Source of the DNA: Alphaproteobacteria bacterium | GTDB taxonomy: Bacteria > Pseudomonadota > Alphaproteobacteria > UBA2966 | Assembly (NCBI GenBank): GCA_018654745.1 | Contig: JABILA010000088.1 | Coordinates: 149,546-213,545 of the forward strand | Direction of reading: 5' to 3' | Length of the DNA: 64,000 nt | Shown here: positions 1 to 6,712 of the stretch, one piece after another | Position numbering within the stretch: position 1 is the stretch's first letter | How the letters are laid out: each line of letters begins with the position of its first letter | The notes under the pieces: model-generated | Database searches by the model: none | What the model was told of the DNA's origin: nothing | The model's input: only the letters and a program-made list of their open reading frames with translations | Program-made: the position numbers and the translations under genes

Positions 1-1
1 C

Positions 2-262
2 ATTGGTGCCGGGTTTGTGCCGGACATCCTGAACACGCAAGTGTTTGATCAGATCATCACCATCGCCAATGAAACGGCGTTCGAAACATCCCGCCAGGTT
101 GCCCGGACTGACGGTGTCCCCGTCGGCATATCATCGGGTGCGGCCCTGGCGGCTGCGCTGGAGATCGGCTCAAAGCCGGAAATGGCGGGCAAGAATATTG
201 TCGTCATTCTGCCTGACTTTGCCGAACGTTATCTGTCCACGGCACTTTTTGACGACGCCTAG
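2..262 (+). CDS. cysK: Cysteine synthase (O-acetylserine sulfhydrylase), C-terminal part
   Basis: Only the last 86 residues are in the window; the start lies to the left. CysK makes cysteine from O-acetylserine and sulfide with a PLP cofactor in the cytoplasm. The visible part opens with [11 protein letters not shown], the conserved substrate-loop region of CysK. It continues with the [14 protein letters not shown] segment that holds the PLP phosphate and side chain, and ends with the usual [15 protein letters not shown] tail. Length to the stop fits a normal CysK C-terminus. The downstream genes are a ubiquitin-like-protein activating enzyme and a DsrE-like protein, so the local theme is sulfur handling. 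The cysK/cysM distinction rests on the C-terminal motif only. Confidence 0.9.
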   Translation: MGAGFVPDILNTQVFDQIITIANETAFETSRQVARTDGVPVGISSGAALAAALEIGSKPEMAGKNIVVILPDFAERYLSTALFDDA

Positions 263-294
263 AAAAACCGCTATCGCCATATTACGGTATAATC

Positions 295-1089
295 ATGGAT
301 TTTTCCGAAAGCCAGATTGAACGCTATGCCCGCCACATTGTGTTGCGGGAAGTGGGCGGGGTGGGTCAGGCGAAATTGCTGGCGGCCAAAGTCCTGATCG
401 TGGGCGCGGGGGGTCTTGGCTCCCCGCTCGCCATGTATCTCGCCGCGGCGGGTGTGGGCACGCTTGGTCTTGTCGACGACGACACGGTATCGCTCTCCAA
501 TCTGCAGCGCCAGATCGTGCATACCACCAGCCGCATTGGCGACGACAAAACTTCAAGCGCCGCCCAAACCCTGTCTGATCTGAATCCGGACACCGCCGTC
601 ATCGAACACAAGGTACGTCTGACTGCCGACAACGCCATGGCGTTGATTGCGGATTACGACATTGTTGCAGATGGCTCCGATAATTTCGCCACGCGCTTTT
701 TGATTAACGATGCCTGTTACCTGGCGGGGAAAACCCTGGTGGCGGCTTCGATGCTTAAATTTGAAGGACAAATCTCTACCTTCCGGGCACATCAAGGCGG
801 CGACAATCCTTGTTATCGCTGCCTCTATCCGGCGGCACCGGCCGCCGGAATTGTGCCAAGCTGCGCCGAAGGCGGCATATTCGGTGCTCTTGCCGGTGTC
901 ATGGGATCGATGCAAGGCGTTGAAATTATTAAGGAAATTCTTGAAATTGGTGACAGCCAGTCCGGCTGGTTGTCGATCTACGATGCCCTGGCCGCCTCCT
1001 GGCACAAGATCAAACTAAAGCCAGCAGCGAACTGCCCTTTGTGTGGCCCGCAAAAAACTATCCTCGATCTCAGCAGTCACGCGGCCTGA
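295..1089 (+). CDS. moeB: MoeB/ThiF-family E1-like adenylyltransferase (HesA/MoeB/ThiF)
   Basis: 264 residues, the normal length for MoeB/ThiF. These enzymes adenylate the C-terminal glycine of a sulfur-carrier protein (MoaD or ThiS) so that it can be thiocarboxylated for molybdopterin or thiamine synthesis. The nucleotide-binding motif GAGGLGSP is at residues 37-44. Two zinc-binding pairs are present: C173/C176 (CYRC) and C247/C250 (CPLC). A conserved cysteine (PSCAEGG, C190) sits where the E1 catalytic cysteine is found. It starts 32 bp after cysK and is followed 4 bp later by the DsrE-like gene. No MoaD, ThiS or other cofactor gene is nearby, so MoeB versus ThiF cannot be settled. MoeB is the better guess because the protein lacks a rhodanese domain and is of E. 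coli MoeB length. Confidence 0.88.
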   Translation: MDFSESQIERYARHIVLREVGGVGQAKLLAAKVLIVGAGGLGSPLAMYLAAAGVGTLGLVDDDTVSLSNLQRQIVHTTSRIGDDKTSSAAQTLSDLNPDTAVIEHKVRLTADNAMALIADYDIVADGSDNFATRFLINDACYLAGKTLVAASMLKFEGQISTFRAHQGGDNPCYRCLYPAAPAAGIVPSCAEGGIFGALAGVMGSMQGVEIIKEILEIGDSQSGWLSIYDALAASWHKIKLKPAANCPLCGPQKTILDLSSHAA

Positions 1090-1093
1090 AACA

Positions 1094-1540
1094 ATGTCCG
1101 ACAGCAACACAGAAAAATTGCCAATTTCCAAACTTTCGTTGATCGTGCAATCAGGCGACGTGTACCAGATCCACTACGCTTTCGCCACCGCAAGTGCAGC
1201 TCTGGCCATCAATATTCCGGTCACCATGTTTTTCACCATGGCCGCATCGCGAGCTGTTATGGGAACGGGGGATCAGGCAGGCTGGCGCGCAATGACCACA
1301 TGTGCTGGTCAGTCAGGTGCAGAAATGGACGCCGGATTTTCCGCCCGCAACATCGGCACAATGGAAGAACTGATTTCGGCCTGTGTCGCCTTGGGCGCGC
1401 GGTTCCTGATTTGTGAAATGGGCCTGAAAGCCCTGGACCTTGAACGCGACACGCTGCGTCCCGACCTGAAATTTGAGGTCGGCGGACTTGTGACGTTTTT
1501 GTCTGATGCAGAAAGAGACGGCCAGATAATTTACATCTGA
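1094..1540 (+). CDS. DsrE/DsrF-like family protein
   Basis: 148 residues starting at the ATG at 1094; an in-frame GTG further up would overlap the preceding gene. The fold signature is that of the DsrE/F/H-like family: an N-terminal beta strand (LSLIVQSGD), a small-residue-rich helix (YAFATASAALA), and a second strand with VTMFF. A single conserved cysteine, C107, lies in LICEMGL, the position used for sulfur transfer or thiol chemistry in DsrE2-type proteins. Members are cytoplasmic or peripheral, and many have no assigned substrate. It is only 4 bp downstream of the MoeB-like gene, so the two are probably co-transcribed with cysK. A role as a sulfur relay partner is inferred from this context only. 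Confidence 0.75.
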   Translation: MSDSNTEKLPISKLSLIVQSGDVYQIHYAFATASAALAINIPVTMFFTMAASRAVMGTGDQAGWRAMTTCAGQSGAEMDAGFSARNIGTMEELISACVALGARFLICEMGLKALDLERDTLRPDLKFEVGGLVTFLSDAERDGQIIYI

Positions 1541-1556
1541 CCAACCCGGAAATGCT

Positions 1557-2546
1557 CTAGATATATTCGCCTGGCAAAACCCGGTCCGGGGGCACGTGAC
1601 CGTCAACAAAAGTCTTGATGTTGATGATCACCTTTTCACCCATTTCTGCACGGCCCTCAATGGTCGCCGATGCCATATGCGGCAACAGCACAGCATTATC
1701 AAGTTCCATCAGCTTCGGGTTCACGGCGGGTTCGTGTTCGAACACATCGAGACCGGCACCGGCCAGTTCCTTTCCACGCAACATGCGGGTCAGGGCATTT
1801 TCGTCAATGATCTCACCGCGCGCGGTGTTGACGATATAGCTGTTGGGCTGGATCAGCTTCAAGCGGCGCGCCGACAACAAATGATAGGTCGCCGGGGTGT
1901 GGGGGCAGTTGACCGAAATGATATCCATACGGGCCAGCATCTGATCGAGACTTTCCCAGTAGGTCGCTTCCAGTTCGTTCTCAATTTCCTCGTGCACGCG
2001 GTTGCGATTGTGATAGTGCACGGAGAGGCCAAAGCCACGGGCGCGACGGGCAACAGCCTGACCAATTCGGCCCATGCCGACGATACCCAGACGCTTGCCA
2101 AAAATGCGGTGGCCCAGCATGCCGGTCGGGGACCAGCCTTTCCAGTCACCGGAGCGCATTACGTGTTCACCTTCAGCCAGACGACGCGGCACAGCCAGGA
2201 TCAAGGCCATGGTCATGTCGGCGGTGTCTTCTGTCAGGACACCGGGTGTGTTGGTGACGGTAATGCCGCGCTCACGCGCGCTGGCAAGATCAATATGGTC
2301 GACACCGGTGCCAAAGTTGGCGATTAACCGGAGTTCCGGGTTCGCCTGACTGAGGACACGGGAATCAATCCGGTCGGTAACGGTCGGGACCAGGATATCT
2401 GCGGTTTTCACCGCTTCGATCAATTCCGATTGCTCCATCGGATGATCATCATGGTTCAGACGGGCGTCAAACAGTTCCATCATGCGCGTTTCAATGGCAT
2501 CAGGAAGCTTGCGGGTGACGACGACTACGGGTTTTTGCTGGCTCAT
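1557..2546 (-). CDS. D-isomer-specific 2-hydroxyacid dehydrogenase (glyoxylate/hydroxypyruvate reductase-like)
   Basis: 329 residues, the usual length. The central Rossmann motif GMGRIGQAVARRA binds NAD(P)H. The catalytic triad typical of the family is visible: Arg in NTARGEIIDE, Glu in DVFEHEP and His in LLPHMASAT. It resembles alphaproteobacterial GyaR-type D-glycerate dehydrogenases, which interconvert glyoxylate/glycolate or hydroxypyruvate/D-glycerate. It is convergent with the DsrE-like gene and 16 bp from its end. The ATG at 2546 follows a GAGGACG stretch that can serve as a ribosome-binding site. The exact substrate cannot be read from the sequence. Confidence 0.88.
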   Translation of the reverse strand: MSQQKPVVVVTRKLPDAIETRMMELFDARLNHDDHPMEQSELIEAVKTADILVPTVTDRIDSRVLSQANPELRLIANFGTGVDHIDLASARERGITVTNTPGVLTEDTADMTMALILAVPRRLAEGEHVMRSGDWKGWSPTGMLGHRIFGKRLGIVGMGRIGQAVARRARGFGLSVHYHNRNRVHEEIENELEATYWESLDQMLARMDIISVNCPHTPATYHLLSARRLKLIQPNSYIVNTARGEIIDENALTRMLRGKELAGAGLDVFEHEPAVNPKLMELDNAVLLPHMASATIEGRAEMGEKVIINIKTFVDGHVPPDRVLPGEYI

Positions 2547-2783
2547 GGGGCGTCCTCGGGCGGTGGCTTTGGGATATCAATATAGTCCGCAAGGCCAAAT
2601 CAAAGAGTGCTCAGGCCATTATCTAGCAAAACTGCGGCGTTGACACAATTGACCTCGAGAAATTTGCAGCGGAATAACGAATAGATTCCATAATCCACGT
2701 GCTTTGTTGGCCAGATTCCCGAAATTCGACCGGAACACGGATCACAGCTTTGCGCCCGGCACTGTCATGCCCTAGATTACCCC

Positions 2784-3296
2784 ATGCAAATAATCTGGAA
2801 TTCAGTCAGACCAAATATCGCCAAAGGCCTGTTGGCCGGTCTCGCGTTGCTTTTTCTGGCGACCCTGGTAACACCTGTCGCCGAGGCTGCGGGCAAGTTG
2901 CCACGCTTTGCCAGTTTGCGCTCTGACAAGGTTAATTTGCGGGCCGGACCCGGTGTGCGCTACCCCATTTCATGGATTTTTGTGCGCAAATTCCTGCCAG
3001 TTGAAATCCTGGCCGAGTTTGAATTGTGGCGTAAAATCCGCAGCCAGGATGGCACCGAAGGCTGGGTGCACAAAAGTCTTCTCAGTGGCAAGCGGTCAGC
3101 GGTCGTCATTCGCAAGGTCAGAATGCTTTATCGAAATGCCGGAGGAGACGTGCCGGTCTTGCGTGCTGAACCAGGTGTTCAGGCCGGACTGCTGAAGTGC
3201 AAGGAAAACTGGTGCAAGTTACGTGTTGGCGGCACCGACGGCTGGCTGAAACGGAATCAGATCTGGGGTGTCTACAAAGGTGAAGACTTCGATTAA
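2784..3296 (+). CDS. Secreted SH3-like domain protein
   Basis: 170 residues. The N-terminus has a hydrophobic segment (LLAGLALLFLATLVTPVAEA) followed by an Ala-x-Ala type cleavage region, so it is probably exported to the periplasm. Two bacterial SH3 modules follow. The first has VNLRAGPGVRYP, the hallmark of SH3b domains, and ends with TEGWVHKSLL. The second is built around VLRAEPGV, ENWCKLRVGG and DGWLKRNQIWG. Two cysteines (LLKCKENWCKL) could form a disulfide. The family is widespread in alphaproteobacteria with no defined ligand; peptidoglycan binding is the usual assumption. No clear Shine-Dalgarno precedes the ATG. Confidence 0.82.
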   Translation: MQIIWNSVRPNIAKGLLAGLALLFLATLVTPVAEAAGKLPRFASLRSDKVNLRAGPGVRYPISWIFVRKFLPVEILAEFELWRKIRSQDGTEGWVHKSLLSGKRSAVVIRKVRMLYRNAGGDVPVLRAEPGVQAGLLKCKENWCKLRVGGTDGWLKRNQIWGVYKGEDFD

Positions 3297-3303
3297 CGAT
3301 ACG

Positions 3304-3897
3304 TCAGGCAAAATCCGCCGCAAGTGCGACCTGCATGGCCGGTGACATCACAGCCATATGCCGATAATTTTCCTGGCCGATTGAAATTACAATATCGTCT
3401 GAAGTTGCGCGGAACTTCTCGACCTGATCATCGCTGAAATCAAACAGCAAAAAATGAACGGACGAGGCTTTGCCGTCTTCGTCTGTGCGTTCCGTATCGT
3501 CATCGGCTCGGGCAAAAACTTTTTCCCCGACAAATTTAATCGAGATCGTCTGGTCAATGTGTCCAACTTCACCAAGCACCCGGTCGCGCCGACGTTCATC
3601 ATCAATTTCGATCATGAAGGTTGCGGACAGGTTGCGTCCTTTCGGCACCATAGGGTTATAGGCCGCCAGTTCATCCGCCAGCTGGGCCGCACCGCCTTTT
3701 TCAATCCGCAGCATTTCCTGAATTTGCAACCACATGGTTTCACGGTTTTCGAAATAGATCGTCGCGTCTGGCCCGATGGCAAGACGACGGTCCCGTTTGG
3801 CCGCAACGATCGCTGACTTGCGGTCCTTGCGCACGGCTTCGTAATCGCTGAGGTCCAGAATATGGTCCGGGGTAATTTCTGCTAAAAAGGCAGTCAT
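3304..3897 (-). CDS. DUF3501 family protein
   Basis: 197 residues, soluble, acidic, without signal peptide or membrane segments. It matches the DUF3501 family in length and in its N-terminal ITPDHILDLSDYEAVRKDRK block and its C-terminal YRHMAVMSPAMQVALAADF block. No catalytic motif is recognisable. It is 28 bp downstream of the HdrC/GlpC-like Fe-S protein and on the same strand, with a rubrerythrin gene just upstream. DUF3501, the CCG-domain Fe-S protein and rubrerythrin often occur together in aerobic proteobacteria, which points to a shared role in peroxide or redox defence. That role is inferred from gene context only. Confidence 0.8.
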   Translation of the reverse strand: MTAFLAEITPDHILDLSDYEAVRKDRKSAIVAAKRDRRLAIGPDATIYFENRETMWLQIQEMLRIEKGGAAQLADELAAYNPMVPKGRNLSATFMIEIDDERRRDRVLGEVGHIDQTISIKFVGEKVFARADDDTERTDEDGKASSVHFLLFDFSDDQVEKFRATSDDIVISIGQENYRHMAVMSPAMQVALAADFA

Positions 3898-3925
3898 GGA
3901 ATTCTCATTTCAAAAGTTAGCGGTA

Positions 3926-5281
3926 TCAGGCCTGATAGCCCCAGGCCCGGGCCAGTAATTCAATCGGATGGGGTGCCTGTTTGGGTACGTCCTGATCATC
4001 AAGCCGCCCGGCAATTTGTAGCAGATGTTCACCTGCCAATGGACATTCGGAGGCAATATAGGCCTTGTCCGCCTTTTTGATCTGGCGCCCGGCAGTTGTG
4101 CCGACCTTGATCGCCGTTTCGAAATTCTCAGCCATCACGCCCCATGATCCACCATGGCCGGAGCATCGTTCAATCACTTGCAGATCGATATCGGGGATCA
4201 GGCGCAACATATCAGCGGCCTTCGGTCCCATATTCTGGGCCCGTGCATGGCAGGCAAAATGCAGGGCAACGCCGCCTTCGAGAGGGCCAAGCCCCTCGGC
4301 AACGCCGTCCTTGCGGGCGATATCGACAACATATTCCGTGATGTCCATGGTCGCTTTCGCCAGCTTTGCGACGGCCTTGTCTTCGGGCAACAGCAACGGC
4401 CATTCAAATTTCAACATCAGGGCGCAACTGGGTGTCAGCGCCACAATCGTGTTGCCCTCGTCGATCATGGGTCCCATGGCGGCGGCAACATGCCGGGCCT
4501 TGTCGGCCACATTGGCAAGATCACCTTGTTCCATTTGTGGCATCCCGCAGCAGCCCGGATATTCAACGCGGGTTTCAACACCATTTTGGGCCAATACATA
4601 ATGCGCGGCCTTGCCGATACCTGGATTATTGTAATTCACAAAACAGGTTGCATAGAGCACCGCCTTGCGGCCGGCCGCCGGTGCTGTTGAATTCCGTGCA
4701 GGCGCTGATGCCTTTGCCGAGGCTTCGAATGTTTTACTGTAATATTTTGGCAAGGCAGCATCCGGATGAATGCCACCGATCCGGTGCATGGCACCTCTGG
4801 TCAGCCTGTTTTCAGTTGCCGTCGCCCAGTTGGCAAGGGGTGCGATTTTTGAGGCTATTTTGCCGTTGCGATCGGTTTCCGTAATTTGTCGGATCACAAA
4901 ATCGGTTTTACCGGCTTTATGTTCTGCCGCCCGATAGCGCAACATCAGATGCGGGAAATCGAGATCAAATTCATGGGGCGGCACATAGGGACACTTGGTC
5001 ATGAAGCACATGTCACACAGCGTGCAGGCGTCAACGACGGGCTTGTAATCGGCCGTCGACACGCTGTCCAGTTCGCCACTTTCACTATCGTCGATCAAGT
5101 CAAAAAGTTTTGGAAAACTGTCACACAGATTAAAACAGCGTCGACAGCCATGGCAGATATCGAAGACACGGGTCAGTTCGGTCTCAATCGCCTGCATGTC
5201 GTAATAGGCTTCATTTTGCCAGTCAATCGGATGCCGGGTGGGAGCCTCGGTGCTGCCTTCTTTTGGCGCCATTTTTATCAC
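3926..5281 (-). CDS. HdrC/GlpC-like Fe-S protein with two CCG domains
   Basis: 451 residues. Two N-terminal 4Fe-4S sites are visible: C43/C46/C49/C53 (CHGCRRCFNLC) and C86/C89/C92/C97 (CTLCDMCFMTKC). The second half carries two cysteine-rich CCG-type domains. One ends in EYPGCCGMPQMEQG. The other ends in ERCSGHGGSWG, where the second Cys of the usual CC pair is Ser. These are the domains of heterodisulfide reductase HdrB, GlpC and related electron-transfer proteins. Start is GTG at 5281; an ATG three codons downstream is equally possible. It precedes DUF3501 in a likely operon and lies just after the rubrerythrin terminator. Its electron donor and acceptor are unknown. Confidence 0.85.
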   Translation of the reverse strand: MIKMAPKEGSTEAPTRHPIDWQNEAYYDMQAIETELTRVFDICHGCRRCFNLCDSFPKLFDLIDDSESGELDSVSTADYKPVVDACTLCDMCFMTKCPYVPPHEFDLDFPHLMLRYRAAEHKAGKTDFVIRQITETDRNGKIASKIAPLANWATATENRLTRGAMHRIGGIHPDAALPKYYSKTFEASAKASAPARNSTAPAAGRKAVLYATCFVNYNNPGIGKAAHYVLAQNGVETRVEYPGCCGMPQMEQGDLANVADKARHVAAAMGPMIDEGNTIVALTPSCALMLKFEWPLLLPEDKAVAKLAKATMDITEYVVDIARKDGVAEGLGPLEGGVALHFACHARAQNMGPKAADMLRLIPDIDLQVIERCSGHGGSWGVMAENFETAIKVGTTAGRQIKKADKAYIASECPLAGEHLLQIAGRLDDQDVPKQAPHPIELLARAWGYQA

Positions 5282-5330
5282 TTCATCGCTGATAATTGGG
5301 AGGTGGGCTAAAACGGGAGGCCGGGATAAG

Positions 5331-5360
5331 AAAAAGGGGGACGGCGTTAGCCAGTCCCCC
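5331..5360 (-). terminator. Rho-independent terminator after the rubrerythrin-like gene
   Basis: A 7-bp GC-rich perfect stem (GGGGGAC at 5336-5342 pairing with GTCCCCC at 5354-5360) with an 11-nt loop. On the minus strand it is followed by five U (A5 on the plus strand at 5331-5335). It lies 33 bp past the stop of the rubrerythrin-type gene and before the HdrC-like gene, so it separates the two transcripts. Confidence 0.85.
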
Positions 5361-5392
5361 TGAGTCTTTTACCGTTCTCAAAAAGAGATCGA

Positions 5393-5812
5393 TTAGTCGT
5401 CGAGGGTGTCCAGGGCTTTCTGGAAACGACCGGCATGACTTTTTTCTGCCTTGGCCAAGGTTTCAAACCAGTCAGCAATTTCGTCAAGACCTTCGTCACG
5501 TGCTGTGCGCGCCATACCCGGATACATGTCTGTGTATTCATGGGTCTCACCTGCGACAGCAGCGGCGAGGTTATCAGACGTGGGGCCAATAGGCTTGCCA
5601 GTTGCCGGATCACCTGTTTCTTCAAGATATTCGAGGTGGCCGTGGGCGTGACCAGTTTCACCTTCTGCAGTTGAACGGAACACAGCGGCAACATCGTTGT
5701 AACCTTCTACGTCGGCCTTTTGGGCGAAATAAAGATAACGACGGTTGGCCTGGCTTTCACCGGCGAAGGCATCTTTGAGATTTTGTTCTGTTTTGGTCCC
5801 TGCCAAAGACAT
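5393..5812 (-). CDS. Rubrerythrin-type diiron protein lacking the rubredoxin domain
   Basis: 139 residues. The ligands of a rubrerythrin diiron site are all present in the expected order: E19 (AGESQAN), E52 and H55 (EGETGH), E89 with E92 (AGETHEY), and E123 with H126 (AEKSH). Rubrerythrins reduce hydrogen peroxide at this site. Classical ones carry a C-terminal rubredoxin domain with two CxxC motifs; here the protein stops after the four-helix bundle. It must therefore receive electrons from a separate partner, and the neighbouring Fe-S protein is a candidate by position only. AGGAGA precedes the ATG by 6 nt. An ICE-like palindrome lies upstream, and the next gene upstream is irr, so iron control is plausible. 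Confidence 0.9.
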   Translation of the reverse strand: MSLAGTKTEQNLKDAFAGESQANRRYLYFAQKADVEGYNDVAAVFRSTAEGETGHAHGHLEYLEETGDPATGKPIGPTSDNLAAAVAGETHEYTDMYPGMARTARDEGLDEIADWFETLAKAEKSHAGRFQKALDTLDD

Positions 5813-5958
5813 GATGTTCTCCTGTTATTATTGAATGTCAAAATTGACGGTAAGGATCGAAATTTATTATGTGCAACTAAATGCCAGGGCGATTCCAATT
5901 TTAACGAAATCGCTTGTGCATAAATATTTGGCGCACACCTCAGGTTAAAATTAACGCT

Positions 5959-5983
5959 GCGTTTCCGTTAGACCCGGAAACGC
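5959..5983. repeat. Dispersed palindrome copy, GCGTTTCCG type
   Basis: Perfect 9-bp arms GCGTTTCCG (5959-5967) and CGGAAACGC (5975-5983) around a 7-nt loop, in the gap between the rubrerythrin and irr genes. The arms are identical to those at 54806 and 60321. Confidence 0.75.
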
Positions 5984-5998
5984 TCCAGATAGATATAA

Positions 5999-6015
5999 AT
6001 TAGAATAACTCTAAA
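5999..6015. promoter_or_regulatory. Candidate Irr-binding (ICE-like) site
   Basis: TTAGA-ATAAC-TCTAA is a perfect 5-bp inverted repeat at 6000-6014. Over 17 bp it differs at two positions from the iron-control-element form TTTAGAA-N3-TTCTAAA known for Irr. It lies about 190 bp upstream of the rubrerythrin start and downstream of irr itself. The rest of this 331-bp gap holds the palindrome at 5959 and no gene. Binding is a prediction. Confidence 0.45.
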
Positions 6016-6143
6016 CTAACTGCAAGACGCAGATGTCCCCTTTCGGGAACGATGGCCAACAAAATGGCATTATTCAGAGAATAGCCGCCGCCGATAACAA
6101 AACCAGTAAACCGGAGGCCAGAAACCTGGCATCCGGTCTGATC

Positions 6144-6578
6144 TTATTGCTGGCTACGTACTCTTACGACAACTTCAACACCGCTCAGGACCTTGCCTGC
6201 GGGTGCGCCGGGCAAGCTGCTTACGGAGATTTCGCCGTCGGGAATGTCGCTCAGATCACCGGTATCTTCATCGAAGAAATGGTGATGGCCGGAGGTGTTA
6301 GTGTCGAAATAGGCGCGGCTTGAATCAACCACAACCTCACGCAACAGGCCGGAGCGCGTGAATTGATGTAGCGCGTTATACACTGTTGCCAGTGAAACAC
6401 GTACGTTGGCAGCCAGAACTTCCGCATGAAGTGTCTCGGCTGTTATGTGGCGATCACCGCCATCGAACAAAAGCTTGGCCAGGGCCAGACGCTGACGCGT
6501 CGGACGAAGACCTGCATTTTTCAGTCGTTCGATAACACCCGTATAGGGGCGATCCACATGTTGTTCCTGAATGCTCAT
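6144..6578 (-). CDS. irr: Irr-type Fur family iron-response regulator
   Basis: 144 residues from the ATG at 6578 (MSIQEQH); a longer reading frame adds 23 residues that do not look like the family. An N-terminal winged helix with LRPTRQRLALAKLLF and VSLATVYNALHQF is followed by the metal-binding half. The HHH triplet at 98-100 in SGHHHFFDEDTGDLSDIP is the heme/metal motif of alphaproteobacterial Irr. The CxxC zinc pairs of Fur/PerR are absent, which also fits Irr. Irr represses heme synthesis and controls iron stores when iron is low. The start codon is preceded by TTTAGAATAAT, one half of an ICE-like site, so autoregulation is possible. It lies upstream of the rubrerythrin gene on the same strand. 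Confidence 0.85.
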   Translation of the reverse strand: MSIQEQHVDRPYTGVIERLKNAGLRPTRQRLALAKLLFDGGDRHITAETLHAEVLAANVRVSLATVYNALHQFTRSGLLREVVVDSSRAYFDTNTSGHHHFFDEDTGDLSDIPDGEISVSSLPGAPAGKVLSGVEVVVRVRSQQ

Positions 6579-6582
6579 GCTG

Positions 6583-6593
6583 ATTATTCTAAA
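6583..6593 (-). promoter_or_regulatory. ICE-like half site at the irr start
   Basis: On the minus strand TTTAGAATAAT lies 4 bp before the irr ATG. It contains the full TTTAGAA left arm of the Irr box, but the right arm is degenerate. No good Shine-Dalgarno sits here, so transcription may start very close to the ATG. Function is inferred. Confidence 0.3.
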
Positions 6594-6688
6594 CCAACGT
6601 ATAGGATGATGAAAGAAAACAAAAAAGGGCGGGGCATTATGTCGCACCCACCCTTGATTTATCTCAAGTCATTAAAATCAACCAGAAC

Positions 6689-6709
6689 GTTTCCAGAACA
6701 ATCGGAAAT
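6689..6709. repeat. Degenerate copy of the dispersed palindrome
   Basis: GTTTCC (6689-6694) and GGAAAT (6704-6709) form an imperfect inverted repeat followed by GCTCTAG, which is also seen beside other copies. It touches the end of the flavoprotein gene. A half copy with the same GGAAATGCTCTAG end is at 1549-1560. Confidence 0.45.
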
Positions 6710-6712
6710 GCT

